A DNA stretch of 64,000 nt, taken from assembly GCA_005880985.1 (NCBI GenBank), contig VBIQ01000005.1, positions 310,001 through 374,000 on the forward strand. The letters run 5' to 3'. The notes beneath the pieces are model-generated. The model was given only the letters and a program-made list of their open reading frames with translations. It was not told the DNA's origin and ran no database searches. Shown in pieces: positions 45,300-55,376 of the stretch; position 1 is the first letter of the stretch; each line of letters begins with the position of its first letter. A program made the translations under genes and the position numbers. This stretch comes from Chloroflexota bacterium (GTDB taxonomy: Bacteria; Chloroflexota; Dormibacteria; Aeolococcales; Aeolococcaceae).

Positions 45300-47900
45300 A
45301 TGAAGATGGAGCGCCTGCCCCGCCTGCACCGGCTGGACCCCCAGCGGCGCTTCCGAGACCGGGTGCTCGCCGCCCTGCTGGTGCTGGCAATCGCCCCCCT
45401 GGCCGCGTTCGTCGTCATCGTCGCCGTCGAGCTCGGCGGCGTCAGCCAGAGCACCGTCGACCAAGCCCACCAGGCGATCCTCCAGGACCAGGCGGTGCGC
45501 GAGCAGGCGCAGGTGGCGCGCCCCGCCCTCGACCTGGACGTCCGGCTGGCGGCGATCAGCGGTGCGGTGAGCAAGGTGCGCGATGCCACAGCGGCGGCCA
45601 TCGCTCGCCAGCCGGTCCAGGCGGCGGCGCTGAGCTGGCCAGCGGCGGGGCACGGCGGGGCCGTCTACTCCTCGTCCGCCGACTCCGCGACCACGGTCAT
45701 CGTCGGCGCCTCGAGCCGCATGCTGCAACCGGGACCCTCCGACCAGGCCGCCCGCGCCGTCGCCGCCGACGCCTCCCTGGTCCCGGCGATGCACGCGACC
45801 CTTTCAGACCCTGCCATCGACGCCGTCTGGGTCGCCAACAGGGCCGATCAGTTCGTCCGCACCGTCCCGGCCATCGATGCGCCGAAGGCGATCGACTCCG
45901 GCCGGCTCAGCGCCCAGTTGCCGCTGGGAAAGGGCGGTGATTCCGTCCTGTCCACCTCGCAGCTGTCGCACATGCTGGTCGGTGCCCAGCTGTCACAGGC
46001 GTGGAGCAGCCCCGACCGTCCCGGACTGCATCGCGCCGCCAACGCCTTCTGGACCGATTCCTACCTGACGCTGCAGAGCGGCCAGCAGGGGGTCACGGTC
46101 TGGATCGCCGCCGACGACGACACCACCGTCGGCGCCGACATCAACATCGACCGGCTGACCCAGGCACTGCTGCCACCGTCGGTCTCCGGCGAGCGCGACT
46201 CCTATCCGCTGCTGCTGAGCAGCACCAACCGGATCCTGGCCGCCGATGCCGGCGGACACGCATCGCGCGACTTCCGGCTGCCGCAGCAGTGGGCGGGAAT
46301 GCCGCTGCCGACCGGACGCGACCAGGCCTTCGCCTCCGCCCTGCGCCAGGTGGAGGCCACCGGGCGCGTCCAGCCGCTGCGCACCACCATCGCCGGCGTC
46401 GACCGCGAGCTCTTCACCGCGCCCGTGTACAGCTCGCGGTGGGTGCTGGTGAACTCGGTTCCCGTGGCCGACCTCGAACCCGACGTCGCCGGTTTGTCGC
46501 GCGGTATCCAGGCGGGGATCCACGGCATCCTGATCGCGGTGGTGCCGCTGGCGGTGGCGCTCTGCGCGCTCGCGCTGCTGCTGGCGACGCTGTTGTCGCG
46601 GCGGCTGGTGGCACCGGTCCGTGCCCTGACCGTCGCCGCCGAGCGGCTCGCCGAGGGTCACACCGACGAGGCGGTCCCGCAACAGGGCGAGGACGAGGTG
46701 GGCCAGCTGTCGCAGTCGCTGGAGCGCATGCGGCGGGAGATCAACGCCTCGCGCGATGCCATCCTCGCCGCCGCGCGGCAGCTCGAGCAGCGTGTCGCCG
46801 ACCGCACCGCCGAGCTGCGCTCACGCAACGAGGAGCTGGTCGCCCTCAACGAGCTGGCGGGATCGCTGACCCGCTCGCTGGACCCGTCCACCCTGCTCGA
46901 GGGAGCGGTGCGTGCGGTGCGCGCGGTGCTTCCGGTGGTGGCCGCGGCCGGGTACGTGCTCGACGACGGCATACCCAGTCTCGCCGCCAACGCCGGCGCC
47001 ACCGACGTCGTCGACCTGGCGGATCAGCTCGCCGGCGCTGCCGCCGCCGCGGTCGGCGCCCACGACCTGCTGGTGCGCGACACCCCGATCGGCACCCTCA
47101 TCGGCCTCCCGCTGGAGACCAGCGAGGGCGCGCTGGGAGCACTGGCGGCGGTGACGCCGCGGTCGGCCCAGATCGACGATCGCACCCGCGGACTGCTGCG
47201 CGCCGTCGCCAACCAGGTCGGGTTGGCGCTGCGCACCGCCCAGCTGTCCGACGAGGGTCGCGAGCTCGCCGTGCTGGCGGAGCGCACCCGCCTGGCACGC
47301 GAGATCCACGACACCCTGGCGCAGCAGCTGACGGCCATCGTCATCCAGCTGGAGGCGGCAGAGGCCTTCGTCGAGCGCGACCAGGGACGCGCCGGCAGCG
47401 TGGTGGTGGCGGCACGTGACCTGGCTCGGTCGGCGCTGCAGGAGGCGCGGCGGTCGGTGTGGAACCTGCGTCCCGCTCCCCTGGAGGAGACCGGGTTGGT
47501 GGCCGCGCTGACTCACGAGGCCCAGCGCTGGCAGGGGCGCACCGGCATCGCCACCACCGTTCGCACCCAGCCGTCGCACAGCCCGCTGGCGCTGCGGCCA
47601 CAGGCCGAGGTCGCGCTCTTCCGCATCGTCCAGGAGGCCCTCAACAACGTCGCCCACCACAGCGGTGCGCGGCGGGTCGAGGTCAGCATCGAAGAGCGGG
47701 ACGGCTGGCTCGAGGTCACCGTCAGTGACGACGGACAGGGCTTCGACCTTGCCACCAGCCGGCCCGATCGCTTCGGTCTGGTGGGGATGAGCGAGCGAGC
47801 GCGACTGGCGGGCGCCGAGCTCGAGGTGGAGAGCCGTCCCGGAGGCGGCACTCGGGTGACCGCCCGGATGCGTCTGGCGGAACCGGTGGCGGTGGCATGA
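45300..47900 (+). CDS. sensor histidine kinase (dCache-like sensor, HAMP, GAF, HisKA_3)
   Basis: ERTRLAREIHDTLAQQLTAIVIQLEAAEAF...LFRIVQEALNNVAHHSGARRVEV...FGLVGMSERARLAGAELEVESRPGGGTRV. Confidence 0.93.
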   Translation: MKMERLPRLHRLDPQRRFRDRVLAALLVLAIAPLAAFVVIVAVELGGVSQSTVDQAHQAILQDQAVREQAQVARPALDLDVRLAAISGAVSKVRDATAAAIARQPVQAAALSWPAAGHGGAVYSSSADSATTVIVGASSRMLQPGPSDQAARAVAADASLVPAMHATLSDPAIDAVWVANRADQFVRTVPAIDAPKAIDSGRLSAQLPLGKGGDSVLSTSQLSHMLVGAQLSQAWSSPDRPGLHRAANAFWTDSYLTLQSGQQGVTVWIAADDDTTVGADINIDRLTQALLPPSVSGERDSYPLLLSSTNRILAADAGGHASRDFRLPQQWAGMPLPTGRDQAFASALRQVEATGRVQPLRTTIAGVDRELFTAPVYSSRWVLVNSVPVADLEPDVAGLSRGIQAGIHGILIAVVPLAVALCALALLLATLLSRRLVAPVRALTVAAERLAEGHTDEAVPQQGEDEVGQLSQSLERMRREINASRDAILAAARQLEQRVADRTAELRSRNEELVALNELAGSLTRSLDPSTLLEGAVRAVRAVLPVVAAAGYVLDDGIPSLAANAGATDVVDLADQLAGAAAAAVGAHDLLVRDTPIGTLIGLPLETSEGALGALAAVTPRSAQIDDRTRGLLRAVANQVGLALRTAQLSDEGRELAVLAERTRLAREIHDTLAQQLTAIVIQLEAAEAFVERDQGRAGSVVVAARDLARSALQEARRSVWNLRPAPLEETGLVAALTHEAQRWQGRTGIATTVRTQPSHSPLALRPQAEVALFRIVQEALNNVAHHSGARRVEVSIEERDGWLEVTVSDDGQGFDLATSRPDRFGLVGMSERARLAGAELEVESRPGGGTRVTARMRLAEPVAVA

Positions 47901-48514
47901 TCCGGGTGCTGGTCGCCGATGACCATCCGGTGGTGCGCCATGGGCTCTGCACCATGCTCGAGATCGAGGACGACATTGTGGTGGTCGGCCGCGCCGGCGA
48001 CGGCGAGGAGGCGGTGGAGCAGGCGCGGGAGACCCACCCCGACATCATTCTCATGGACGTGCAGATGCCCAACGTCGACGGCATCGAAGCCCTCCGGCGC
48101 ATCCGCGCCGAGGACCCCGGCGCGCGGGTGATCGTGCTGACCACCTACCGCAACGAGGACTACATCTTTCCCTCGCTGCGCGCCGGCGCCCGCGGTTATC
48201 TGCTCAAGGATGCCTCCCGCCAGGAGCTGGCGGATGCCATCCGTGCCGTGGCCCGCGGCGAGTCGCTGCTCGACCCCGCGGTGGCCGAGACGGTCAACAA
48301 CGCCGACCGCCGGCACGACACGCTGACGGCACGAGAGCTCGAGGTGCTGCGGTTGATGGCCGACCAGCACAGCAATGCCCAGATCGCCGAGAAGCTGTTC
48401 GTCAGCGAGAACACCGTCAAGACACACGTCAGCAACATCCTTGCCAAGCTGGGTTGCGCCGACCGGGCCGCCGCGGTGCTGACGGCCTGGAAACGACACC
48501 TCATCGCCGAATAA
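47897..48514 (+). CDS. NarL/FixJ-family response regulator
   Basis: MIRVLVADDHPVVRHGLCTMLEIEDDIVVVG...LTARELEVLRLMADQHSNAQIAEKLFVSENTVKTHVSNILAKLG. Confidence 0.95.
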   Translation: MIRVLVADDHPVVRHGLCTMLEIEDDIVVVGRAGDGEEAVEQARETHPDIILMDVQMPNVDGIEALRRIRAEDPGARVIVLTTYRNEDYIFPSLRAGARGYLLKDASRQELADAIRAVARGESLLDPAVAETVNNADRRHDTLTARELEVLRLMADQHSNAQIAEKLFVSENTVKTHVSNILAKLGCADRAAAVLTAWKRHLIAE

Positions 48515-48567
48515 CCCGCGGCGGGCGGCGGCGCTGGAACCTGAAGGGTTCCCCTGCCGCGCTGCAC

Positions 48568-48573
48568 TAGACT
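48568..48573 (+). promoter_or_regulatory. leaderless-type -10 box TAGACT, 10 nt before ATG of hom
   Basis: TAGACT-N10-ATG. Confidence 0.5.
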
Positions 48574-48583
48574 TGCCAGCACA

Positions 48584-49879
48584 ATGACAGCTGTCCGCGT
48601 CGGGCTGCTCGGACTGGGCACGGTGGGGTCGCAGGTGGCGGAGCGACTGAGCCGGGAGGCCTTCGTCACCGAGCGCGCCGGCGTGCCGGTCGAGCTGGCC
48701 CGCGTCCTGGTGCGCGACCTGAACAAGCCCCGCGCATACGCACCGCCGCGGGAGCTGCTGACGACGGCTCCCGAAGAGATCCTGGACGACCCATCGATCG
48801 CGGTGATCGTCGAGGTGATGGGGGGAATGGAACCCGCGCGCAGCCACATCGAACATGCCATCGAGTCCGGCAAGGCGGTGGTGACCGCCAACAAGGAGGT
48901 GATGGCCCATCACGGCCCGACCCTGCTGGAGCTGGCCAAGGCTCGCGGCGTCGATGTCTACTTCGAGGCCGCGGTCGGCGGCGGCATCCCTTTGATCAGC
49001 ACCTTCAAGATCGACCTGCTCGCCAACGAGATCTCCCGCATCGAGGCGGTGATCAACGGCACCACCAACTTCATCATCGACCGCATGGCCCGCGACGGCG
49101 TCGGCTTCGACGCCGCGCTGGCCGAGGCTCAGGCGCTGGGATACGCGGAAGCCGACGCCACCTATGACGTTGAGGGATTCGATGCCGTCTTCAAGCTCTG
49201 CATCATGTCGTCGATCGCGTTCCGCACCCGTATCCACCCCGCCGAGGTGTACCGCGAGGGCATCCGTGACCTCGACCCGGTCGACTTCGCCTATGCGGCC
49301 GAGCTGGGATATGCCATCAAGCTGCTCGCCCAGGCGCGGGCCGACGGCGACGAGGTGGAGGTGCGTGTGCACCCCACCTGCGTTCCCACCAGCCATCTGC
49401 TCGCCGCCGTCCACGGCGCCTACAACGCGGTGCTCATCGAGGGCGACCTGGTGGGGCCGGTGCTCCTCTACGGGCAGGGTGCCGGCGGGCGGCCCACCGC
49501 CAGCGCGGTGGTGGGCGACATCATCGACCTGGTGTTCTCGATGCGCAAAGGCATCAGCAACCGCATCGCCGTCGATTTCTCGCGGGCTCCGCGACGGCGG
49601 CCGATGGACCAGGTACGCACCGCCGCCTACCTCCGCCTCCACGTCGCCGACCGCGCCGGGGTGCTGGCCGAGGTCACCCGGGTGCTGGGCGAGCTGGGCA
49701 TCAGCATCTCCTCGATCGTGCAGAAGGCGCTGATCGTCGAGCACGCCGCCGCCGAGCTGGTCATCCTCACCCACCCCGCCCGCGAGTGCGACCTGCTCGC
49801 CGCGCGGGAGCGGCTCGCGAGTCTCTCCTCTGTCTATGCCGTCCCCGCCTTCCTGCGGGCGCTGAGCGAGGCGCGATGA
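48584..49879 (+). CDS. hom: homoserine dehydrogenase (C-terminal ACT domain)
   Basis: [19 protein letters not shown]...[13 protein letters not shown]...[44 protein letters not shown]. Confidence 0.96.
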   Translation: MTAVRVGLLGLGTVGSQVAERLSREAFVTERAGVPVELARVLVRDLNKPRAYAPPRELLTTAPEEILDDPSIAVIVEVMGGMEPARSHIEHAIESGKAVVTANKEVMAHHGPTLLELAKARGVDVYFEAAVGGGIPLISTFKIDLLANEISRIEAVINGTTNFIIDRMARDGVGFDAALAEAQALGYAEADATYDVEGFDAVFKLCIMSSIAFRTRIHPAEVYREGIRDLDPVDFAYAAELGYAIKLLAQARADGDEVEVRVHPTCVPTSHLLAAVHGAYNAVLIEGDLVGPVLLYGQGAGGRPTASAVVGDIIDLVFSMRKGISNRIAVDFSRAPRRRPMDQVRTAAYLRLHVADRAGVLAEVTRVLGELGISISSIVQKALIVEHAAAELVILTHPARECDLLAARERLASLSSVYAVPAFLRALSEAR

Positions 49880-50967
49880 GCAGCCTGGTCGAAGGATCGC
49901 CCGGCGCCGCCACGCCGGCGCATCCCGGGGTCATCCCCCGGTACGCCGGCCGCCTGCCGGTCACCGATGCCACCCCCCGCATCACCATGAACGAGGGGGG
50001 CACCCCCTGCATCGAGTCGCGCGTCATCGCCGGTCAGCTGGGACTGCGCTCGCTGCACTTCAAGTACGAGGGGCTCAACCCCACCGGCTCGTTCAAGGAT
50101 CGCGGCATGGTGGTGGCGGTGGCGAAGGCGCTGGAGGCGGGCAGCGAGGCGATCGTCTGCGCCTCGACGGGCAACACCAGCGCCTCGGCCGCCGCCTACG
50201 CCGCGCGCTTCGGGTTGCGTGCCATCGTCGTCGTCCCCTCGGGCAAGATCGCCCCCGGCAAGCTGGTGCAGGCCCAGGTGTACGGGGCCAAGGTTCTGGC
50301 CATCGACGGCAACTTCGATCGCGCTCTCGAAGCGGTGCGACAGCTCTGCGAGCGCTATCCGGTGACCCTGGTCAACAGCGTCAACCCGCACCGCATCGAA
50401 GGGCAGAAGACCGCCGCCTTCGAGATCGTCGACGAGCTCGGTGACGCTCCCGAGGTGCTCGCCATCCCCGTCGGCAACGCCGGTAACATCACCGCCTACT
50501 GGAAGGGATTTCGCGAGTACTACGCCGACGGCATGTGCAGTCGCCTGCCGCGGATGATCGGCGGCCAGGCGGAGGGCGCCGCCCCGATCGTCCACGGCCA
50601 GGTGGTGGAGCGTCCGCGCACAGTGGCGACGGCGATCCGCATCGGCAACCCCGCCTCCTGGGGCGGCGCGGTGGAGGCGCGCGACCAGTCGGAGGGGTTG
50701 ATCGACGCCGTCAGCGACGGCGAGATCCTCACCGCGCAGCGCTGGCTCGCCTCGTCGGAGGGCATCTTCGCCGAGCCCGCGTCGGCGGCGTCGCTGGCGG
50801 TGCTCGCCAAGTCGGTGCGCAGCGGGGCGGTGGCGCCGAGCGTGCGGGCCGTCTGTGTGCTCACCGGCAGCGGCCTCAAGGACCCGGAGGCGGCGCGCAA
50901 GGACCTGCCGCCGCCCGTGCGGGTCGACGAGGACGCGGAGAACATCGCCCGCCTGCTGAAGCTCTGA
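49876..50967 (+). CDS. thrC: threonine synthase
   Basis: [12 protein letters not shown]...[55 protein letters not shown]. Start ATG 49876. Confidence 0.95.
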   Translation: MSSLVEGSPGAATPAHPGVIPRYAGRLPVTDATPRITMNEGGTPCIESRVIAGQLGLRSLHFKYEGLNPTGSFKDRGMVVAVAKALEAGSEAIVCASTGNTSASAAAYAARFGLRAIVVVPSGKIAPGKLVQAQVYGAKVLAIDGNFDRALEAVRQLCERYPVTLVNSVNPHRIEGQKTAAFEIVDELGDAPEVLAIPVGNAGNITAYWKGFREYYADGMCSRLPRMIGGQAEGAAPIVHGQVVERPRTVATAIRIGNPASWGGAVEARDQSEGLIDAVSDGEILTAQRWLASSEGIFAEPASAASLAVLAKSVRSGAVAPSVRAVCVLTGSGLKDPEAARKDLPPPVRVDEDAENIARLLKL

Positions 50968-50979
50968 GCTGCTCTCCCC

Positions 50980-51879
50980 ATGCGCGCGCGCATCGCCGTC
51001 CCCGCCACCGTCGCCAACCTCGGCCCCGGGTTCGACGTGCTCGCCCTCGCCTTGGAGCTGCAGAACGAGGTCGAGGTCGAGCAGACCGGCGAGCGCGGAA
51101 CCAGCGTCGACCCCGGGCCCGGAGCGCCGCCGGAGCTCCAGGACCCGGGTCACAACCTGGTGGTCCGCGCCTACCTCCATGCCTGCGCGGCAATCGGAGT
51201 GCCGGGCAACGGTGTCTCGTTCCGCTGCGTCAACCGCATCCCGCTCCGCCGCGGCCTGGGCTCGAGTGCCGCCGCGGCGCTGGGCGGCGTGCTGGCAGCG
51301 GTCTCGCTCCACCGGCCGCCCTGGGACGAGAGCGCCATCCTGGAGCGCGTGGTCGAGCTCGAGGGGCATCCGGACAACGCTGCCGCGGCGCTGCTCGGTG
51401 GGTTGGTGATCGCCGCTCCGGGAGCCCCGCCAGTGACCATGCGGGTGCCCGAGGAGCTGCTCGCGGTGGTGTTCATCCCCGACCTCGAGCTGGCCACCGC
51501 CGAGGCGCGACGGGTGGTCGCCGAGAGCTTCAGCCGGGCCGATGCCATCTTCAACGCCGCGCGCTGCGCGCTGCTGATCCGTGCCATCGCCGAGCGCGAC
51601 TACGGCTCCTTGCGCGATGCGATGCAGGACCGCTGGCACCAGCGGCAGCGGACCGAGCTGCTCCCGGCGCTGCCCGACCTGATCAGCGCCGCCCTCGACG
51701 GCGGCGCGAGCGGGGCGGCGCTGGCCGGCGCCGGGCCGTCGGTGATGGCGCTGACCTACCGTGACCCGGAGCGGGTCCAGGAGGCGATGGCGAGCGCCGC
51801 CCGCCGGCACCAGCTGCGCGGCCGCAGCATCGTCAGCCGGGTGCGCAACTGGGGCGCACGCGTCGACGTGGGCATGTGA
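50980..51879 (+). CDS. thrB: homoserine kinase (GHMP family)
   Basis: RARIAVPATVANLGPGFDVLALALELQNEVEVE...IPLRRGLGSSAAAALGGVLA. Confidence 0.95.
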   Translation: MRARIAVPATVANLGPGFDVLALALELQNEVEVEQTGERGTSVDPGPGAPPELQDPGHNLVVRAYLHACAAIGVPGNGVSFRCVNRIPLRRGLGSSAAAALGGVLAAVSLHRPPWDESAILERVVELEGHPDNAAAALLGGLVIAAPGAPPVTMRVPEELLAVVFIPDLELATAEARRVVAESFSRADAIFNAARCALLIRAIAERDYGSLRDAMQDRWHQRQRTELLPALPDLISAALDGGASGAALAGAGPSVMALTYRDPERVQEAMASAARRHQLRGRSIVSRVRNWGARVDVGM

Positions 51880-53096
51880 TGGCCTACCTTGTCCAGAAGT
51901 ACGGCGGCAGCAGCGTGGCGACGCCCAGCAAGATTCGCGGTGTCGCCAAGCGGGTGCAGAAGTCGCTCTGCACGTGCGACGGCATCGTGGTGGTGGTCAG
52001 CGCCATGGGCGACACCACCGACGAGCTGATCTCGCTCGCCCACCGACTCAACGATGATCCCCCGTCGCGTGAGATGGACATGCTGCTGAGCACCGGTGAG
52101 ACCATCACCGCGCCGCTGCTGGCCATGTCGCTGGCGGCGATCGGTGTCGACGCGGTGTCGCTCACCGGTCTTCAGGCGGGCATCCGTACCAGCGCCTCTC
52201 ACCGGAAGGCGAGGATCGTCGACATCATCCCAGAGCGCATCCTGGAGGAGCTTGCCCGCGGCCGCATCGTCGTCGTGGCCGGCTTCCAGGGCGCCAACGA
52301 ACAGCTCGACATCACCACCCTTGGCCGGGGCGGATCAGACACTACCGCGGTCGCGCTGGCGACGGCGCTGCGCGCGGAGCACTGTGAGATCTACACCGAC
52401 GTCCGCGGCGTCTTCAGCGCCGATCCGCGCATCGTCCCCGAAGCCGTGCCGATCCCCGAGATCTCCTATGCGGAGATGCTAGAATTCGCCGCCGTCGGCG
52501 CCAAGGTGATGCACCCGCGCGCCGTCGAGATCGGCGAGGCCTACGACATGCCGATCTGGGTGCGGTCGTCGTTCGACGACAGCGGCGGCACCATCATCTG
52601 CAGGCACCCCAAATTGGAAGATCGGCAGAAGGTGCGCGGCATCGCGCACGAGACCGATGTCGCCAAGATCACCATGCTGCGCGTCCCGGATCGTCCCGGT
52701 ATCGCCGCCGCCATCTTCGGGCCGCTGGCGGAGCATCACATCAACGTCGACGTCATCCTCCAGAACGTCGGTCACGACGGCACCACCGACCTCTCCTTCA
52801 CCATCTCCGCCTCCGACCTGCGAGCCGCCGAGAAGCTGGTCGGCGACATCGCCCACTCCATCGGCGCCGACGGCTACGAGGCGACCTCCGACATCGCCAA
52901 GGTCTCGGTGGTGGGCACCGGCATGCTCAACACGCCGGGCATCGCCGCCACCATGTTCCGCACCCTCGCCGACGCCGGCATCAACATCACCCTGATCAGC
53001 ACCAGCGAGATCCGCATCACCTGCATCATCGATCGCGAGCGGGTCCGCGACGCCGTCCAGGCCCTGCACCGGGCCTACGAGCTCGACCAGCTGTGA
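51876..53096 (+). CDS. lysC: aspartate kinase
   Basis: YLVQKYGGSSVATPSKIRGVAKRV...GFQGANEQLDITTLGRGGSDTTAVALATAL...two ACT domains. Confidence 0.96.
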   Translation: MMAYLVQKYGGSSVATPSKIRGVAKRVQKSLCTCDGIVVVVSAMGDTTDELISLAHRLNDDPPSREMDMLLSTGETITAPLLAMSLAAIGVDAVSLTGLQAGIRTSASHRKARIVDIIPERILEELARGRIVVVAGFQGANEQLDITTLGRGGSDTTAVALATALRAEHCEIYTDVRGVFSADPRIVPEAVPIPEISYAEMLEFAAVGAKVMHPRAVEIGEAYDMPIWVRSSFDDSGGTIICRHPKLEDRQKVRGIAHETDVAKITMLRVPDRPGIAAAIFGPLAEHHINVDVILQNVGHDGTTDLSFTISASDLRAAEKLVGDIAHSIGADGYEATSDIAKVSVVGTGMLNTPGIAATMFRTLADAGINITLISTSEIRITCIIDRERVRDAVQALHRAYELDQL

Positions 53097-53425
53097 CGAC
53101 CCGCCGCAGGGGGGAGCCGACCAACAGCGCCGGCTCGGCCGGCGCGGGGAGGCAGGGGGGAGGCCCCCCCCCGAATGACGGGGGTCCCCGCGCGGCCCGC
53201 CGCGTGGGGAGCGATGGCCGCCTGCTCTGGACGCCGGTGGCCGGAGACGTCGTGCTGCTCCGCCGCCCCCACGTCTGCGGAACGGCACGGATGGTGGTGA
53301 CCGTCGCCGGTCTCGACATCCGGCTGTCGTGCAGCGGCTGCGGGGCACGGGTGACGATGCGCCGCGAGCGGGTGCGTTCGCAGGTGGCCGAGCTGGTGAG
53401 CACCGCCTCCGGGGGCAATCGCTAG
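53093..53425 (+). CDS. DUF951 domain protein
   Basis: AGDVVLLRRPHVCGTARMVVTVAGLDIRLSCSGCGARVTMRRERV matches the DUF951 pattern (LKKPHPCG...RLKCLGCG); directly precedes ychF. Confidence 0.75.
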   Translation: MTTRRRGEPTNSAGSAGAGRQGGGPPPNDGGPRAARRVGSDGRLLWTPVAGDVVLLRRPHVCGTARMVVTVAGLDIRLSCSGCGARVTMRRERVRSQVAELVSTASGGNR

Positions 53426-54514
53426 TTGGCGCTCTCGGCGGGCATCGTCGGCCTGCCCAACGCGGGCAAGTCGACCCTGTTCAACGCCCTGACCCGCGCC
53501 GGCGCCACGGTGGGCAACTACCCCTTCACCACCATCGAGCCCAATACCGGCATCGTACCGGTGCCCGACGACCGGCTCGAACGGCTGGCGGAGATCTTCC
53601 GTCCGCCCAGGGTGATCCCAGCGACGGTGACCTTCACCGACATCGCCGGCCTGGTGCGCGGTGCCAGCCGCGGCGAGGGACTGGGAAACCAGTTCCTCGG
53701 CCACATCCGCGAGACCGACGCCGTGGTCATGGTGGTGCGCAGCTTCTCCGACGACGATGTCAGCCACGTCGAAGGTGCGGTCGACCCGGTTCGCGACATC
53801 GACCTGCTGGAGCTCGAGCTCGCGCTGGCCGATCTCGAGACGGTGCGCCGCCGGCTGGACCGCACGGAGCGGACGGCGCAGCTCCGCAAGGACAAGGAGC
53901 TGCAGACGATGGCCACGCTTCGCCGGGTCCAGGAGCATCTCGACCGGGGCGCCCCGGTGCGCAGTCTGGGGCTGGGCGACGCGGAGCGCGACCTCATCCG
54001 CGACCTCTTCCTGCTCACCGCCAAGCCGCTGCTGGTGGTGGCCAACGTCGGCGAGGCCGACGCCGCTCGCGAGGTCCCAGACGCGGTTGTCGAACGCGCC
54101 GCGCGCAGCGGCGGCGAGGCGCTGGCGGTGTCGGCTCGCATCGAGTCGGAGCTGGTGGAGCTCGAGCCGGAGGATCAGCGAGCCTTCCTCGCCGAGCTCG
54201 GGGTCGAGCAGCCAGGCCTTGCCCGCCTGGCGAGGGCCGCCTATCACCTGCTCGACCTGGTCACCTTCTTCACCGCGGGGGAGAAGGAGGTGCGCGCCTG
54301 GACGCTGCCGAGCGGCGGCACCGCGCTCGACGCCGCCGGCAGCATTCACACCGATTTCGCCCGCGGCTTCATCCGGGCGGAGGTGATCGACGCCGCCGCC
54401 CTGATCGACGCCGGCTCCTACGCTGCCGCCCGGGAGCGGGGGCGCCTGCGGCTCGAGGGGCGGGACTACCCGGTTGAGGACGGCGACGTCGTCCACATCC
54501 GGTTCAACGTCTGA
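53426..54514 (+). CDS. ychF: redox-regulated/ribosome-binding ATPase YchF
   Basis: LSAGIVGLPNAGKSTLFNALTRAGATVGNYPFTTIEPNTGIVPVPDDRL...TFFTAGEKEVRAWTL...TDFARGFIRAEVI. TTG start. Confidence 0.96.
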   Translation: MALSAGIVGLPNAGKSTLFNALTRAGATVGNYPFTTIEPNTGIVPVPDDRLERLAEIFRPPRVIPATVTFTDIAGLVRGASRGEGLGNQFLGHIRETDAVVMVVRSFSDDDVSHVEGAVDPVRDIDLLELELALADLETVRRRLDRTERTAQLRKDKELQTMATLRRVQEHLDRGAPVRSLGLGDAERDLIRDLFLLTAKPLLVVANVGEADAAREVPDAVVERAARSGGEALAVSARIESELVELEPEDQRAFLAELGVEQPGLARLARAAYHLLDLVTFFTAGEKEVRAWTLPSGGTALDAAGSIHTDFARGFIRAEVIDAAALIDAGSYAAARERGRLRLEGRDYPVEDGDVVHIRFNV

Positions 54515-54539
54515 GCAGCGACAGAGATGGGCGAACCGC

Positions 54540-54738
54540 GGGGCGGCCGAGCCCCTTGTCACGGGGCTCAGGAGTCACCGGACTCATCAATGAGGTGTGC
54601 GCCCGCCTCGGGCGACGGGCGCAGGCACACGGACGCCGGGGACGGCGGCCATTGCTGGAAAGATCGGCCGGACCGGTGCAGGGAGCCGGCGTCCGCTGCC
54701 TGGCGGGACCCGACGAGCCGGAGGGGTGACCCCTCCCC
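54540..54738 (+). ncRNA. putative structured RNA downstream of ychF (strand not proven)
   Basis: Nested complementarity: GAGCCCC/GGGGCTC, GAGTC-ACCG-GACTC, GTGTGC-GCCCG (54595-54605) with CGGGC (54616-54620) and GCACAC (54625-54630), GGACGCCGG (54631-54639) with CCGGCGTCC (54686-54694), and GGAGGGG-TGA-CCCCTCC (54720-54736). Confidence 0.4.
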
Positions 54739-54850
54739 CACATCTTGTGTCCCGGGCGACATCCTACCCCCGCATGCTGTGGAGGTCAATGGCCTCGGCC
54801 GAGGGCGGATGCCGTCCTTCCGCGCCTCGGGGGCTCGCCGACACGCCTGC

Positions 54851-54856
54851 TACCCT
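54851..54856 (+). promoter_or_regulatory. leaderless-type -10 box TACCCT, 10 nt before ATG 54867
   Basis: TACCCT-N10-ATG. Confidence 0.5.
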
Positions 54857-54866
54857 TGCCGCGTCC

Positions 54867-55280
54867 ATGGCCAAGAAGACCAAGCGGTCGCAGGCCCGGC
54901 GCCGTCAACAGCTCCAGCCGCGACCGGGCCCGGCCACCGGGCCGCTTTCCACGGCGACGGTGGCGCCGGTGGCCGGTGGCGAGCCCGCCGCTCCCGTCGA
55001 TCTTCCCGTCGACTCGCCATCGGCAGCGGCGCCTCCCCCGCCGTCGGCGGCGGTCAGGCGCGTCGGGCGCATCGATCCGGCGGCGCAGCGGGCTACCGCG
55101 GCGCGGCAGAGCGCGCGTCAATCGGCGGTCACCATCGCTCCGCTCGACAGCGACGACGCTGCGATTCCCTTCGATCGGGTGCCCTATGTGCCGGGGGATC
55201 TCCGGCGGGTCGCCATCATCGCGGTGCTGATGGTGGTTCTGATCATCATCGCCGACCTCGTCGTCACTCACGTCACCTGA
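54867..55280 (+). CDS. hypothetical protein with C-terminal TM helix
   Basis: MAKKTKRSQARRRQQLQPRPG...VPGDLRRVAIIAVLMVVLIIIADLVVTHVT; TACCCT box 10 nt upstream of ATG. Confidence 0.75.
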   Translation: MAKKTKRSQARRRQQLQPRPGPATGPLSTATVAPVAGGEPAAPVDLPVDSPSAAAPPPPSAAVRRVGRIDPAAQRATAARQSARQSAVTIAPLDSDDAAIPFDRVPYVPGDLRRVAIIAVLMVVLIIIADLVVTHVT

Positions 55281-55376
55281 CCGTCGGCGCCGCCACAACG
55301 ACGAGGAATCAGGGCGCAGCGGAGTTGAGGCGGTAGACTTCAGCGGCTGCGCGGCTGCAGGGGGCAATTCACGCCG

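Noticed and set aside
47513-49774. 753-aa minus-strand ORF
   Set aside because: Antisense to histidine kinase, response regulator and hom, all with strong motif support.
54540-54738. Possible ydaO (c-di-AMP) or cobalamin riboswitch
   Set aside because: Only short fragments (GGGGAC...CCATTGC) resemble ydaO; the diagnostic GGGGTGAATC and other conserved blocks are missing.
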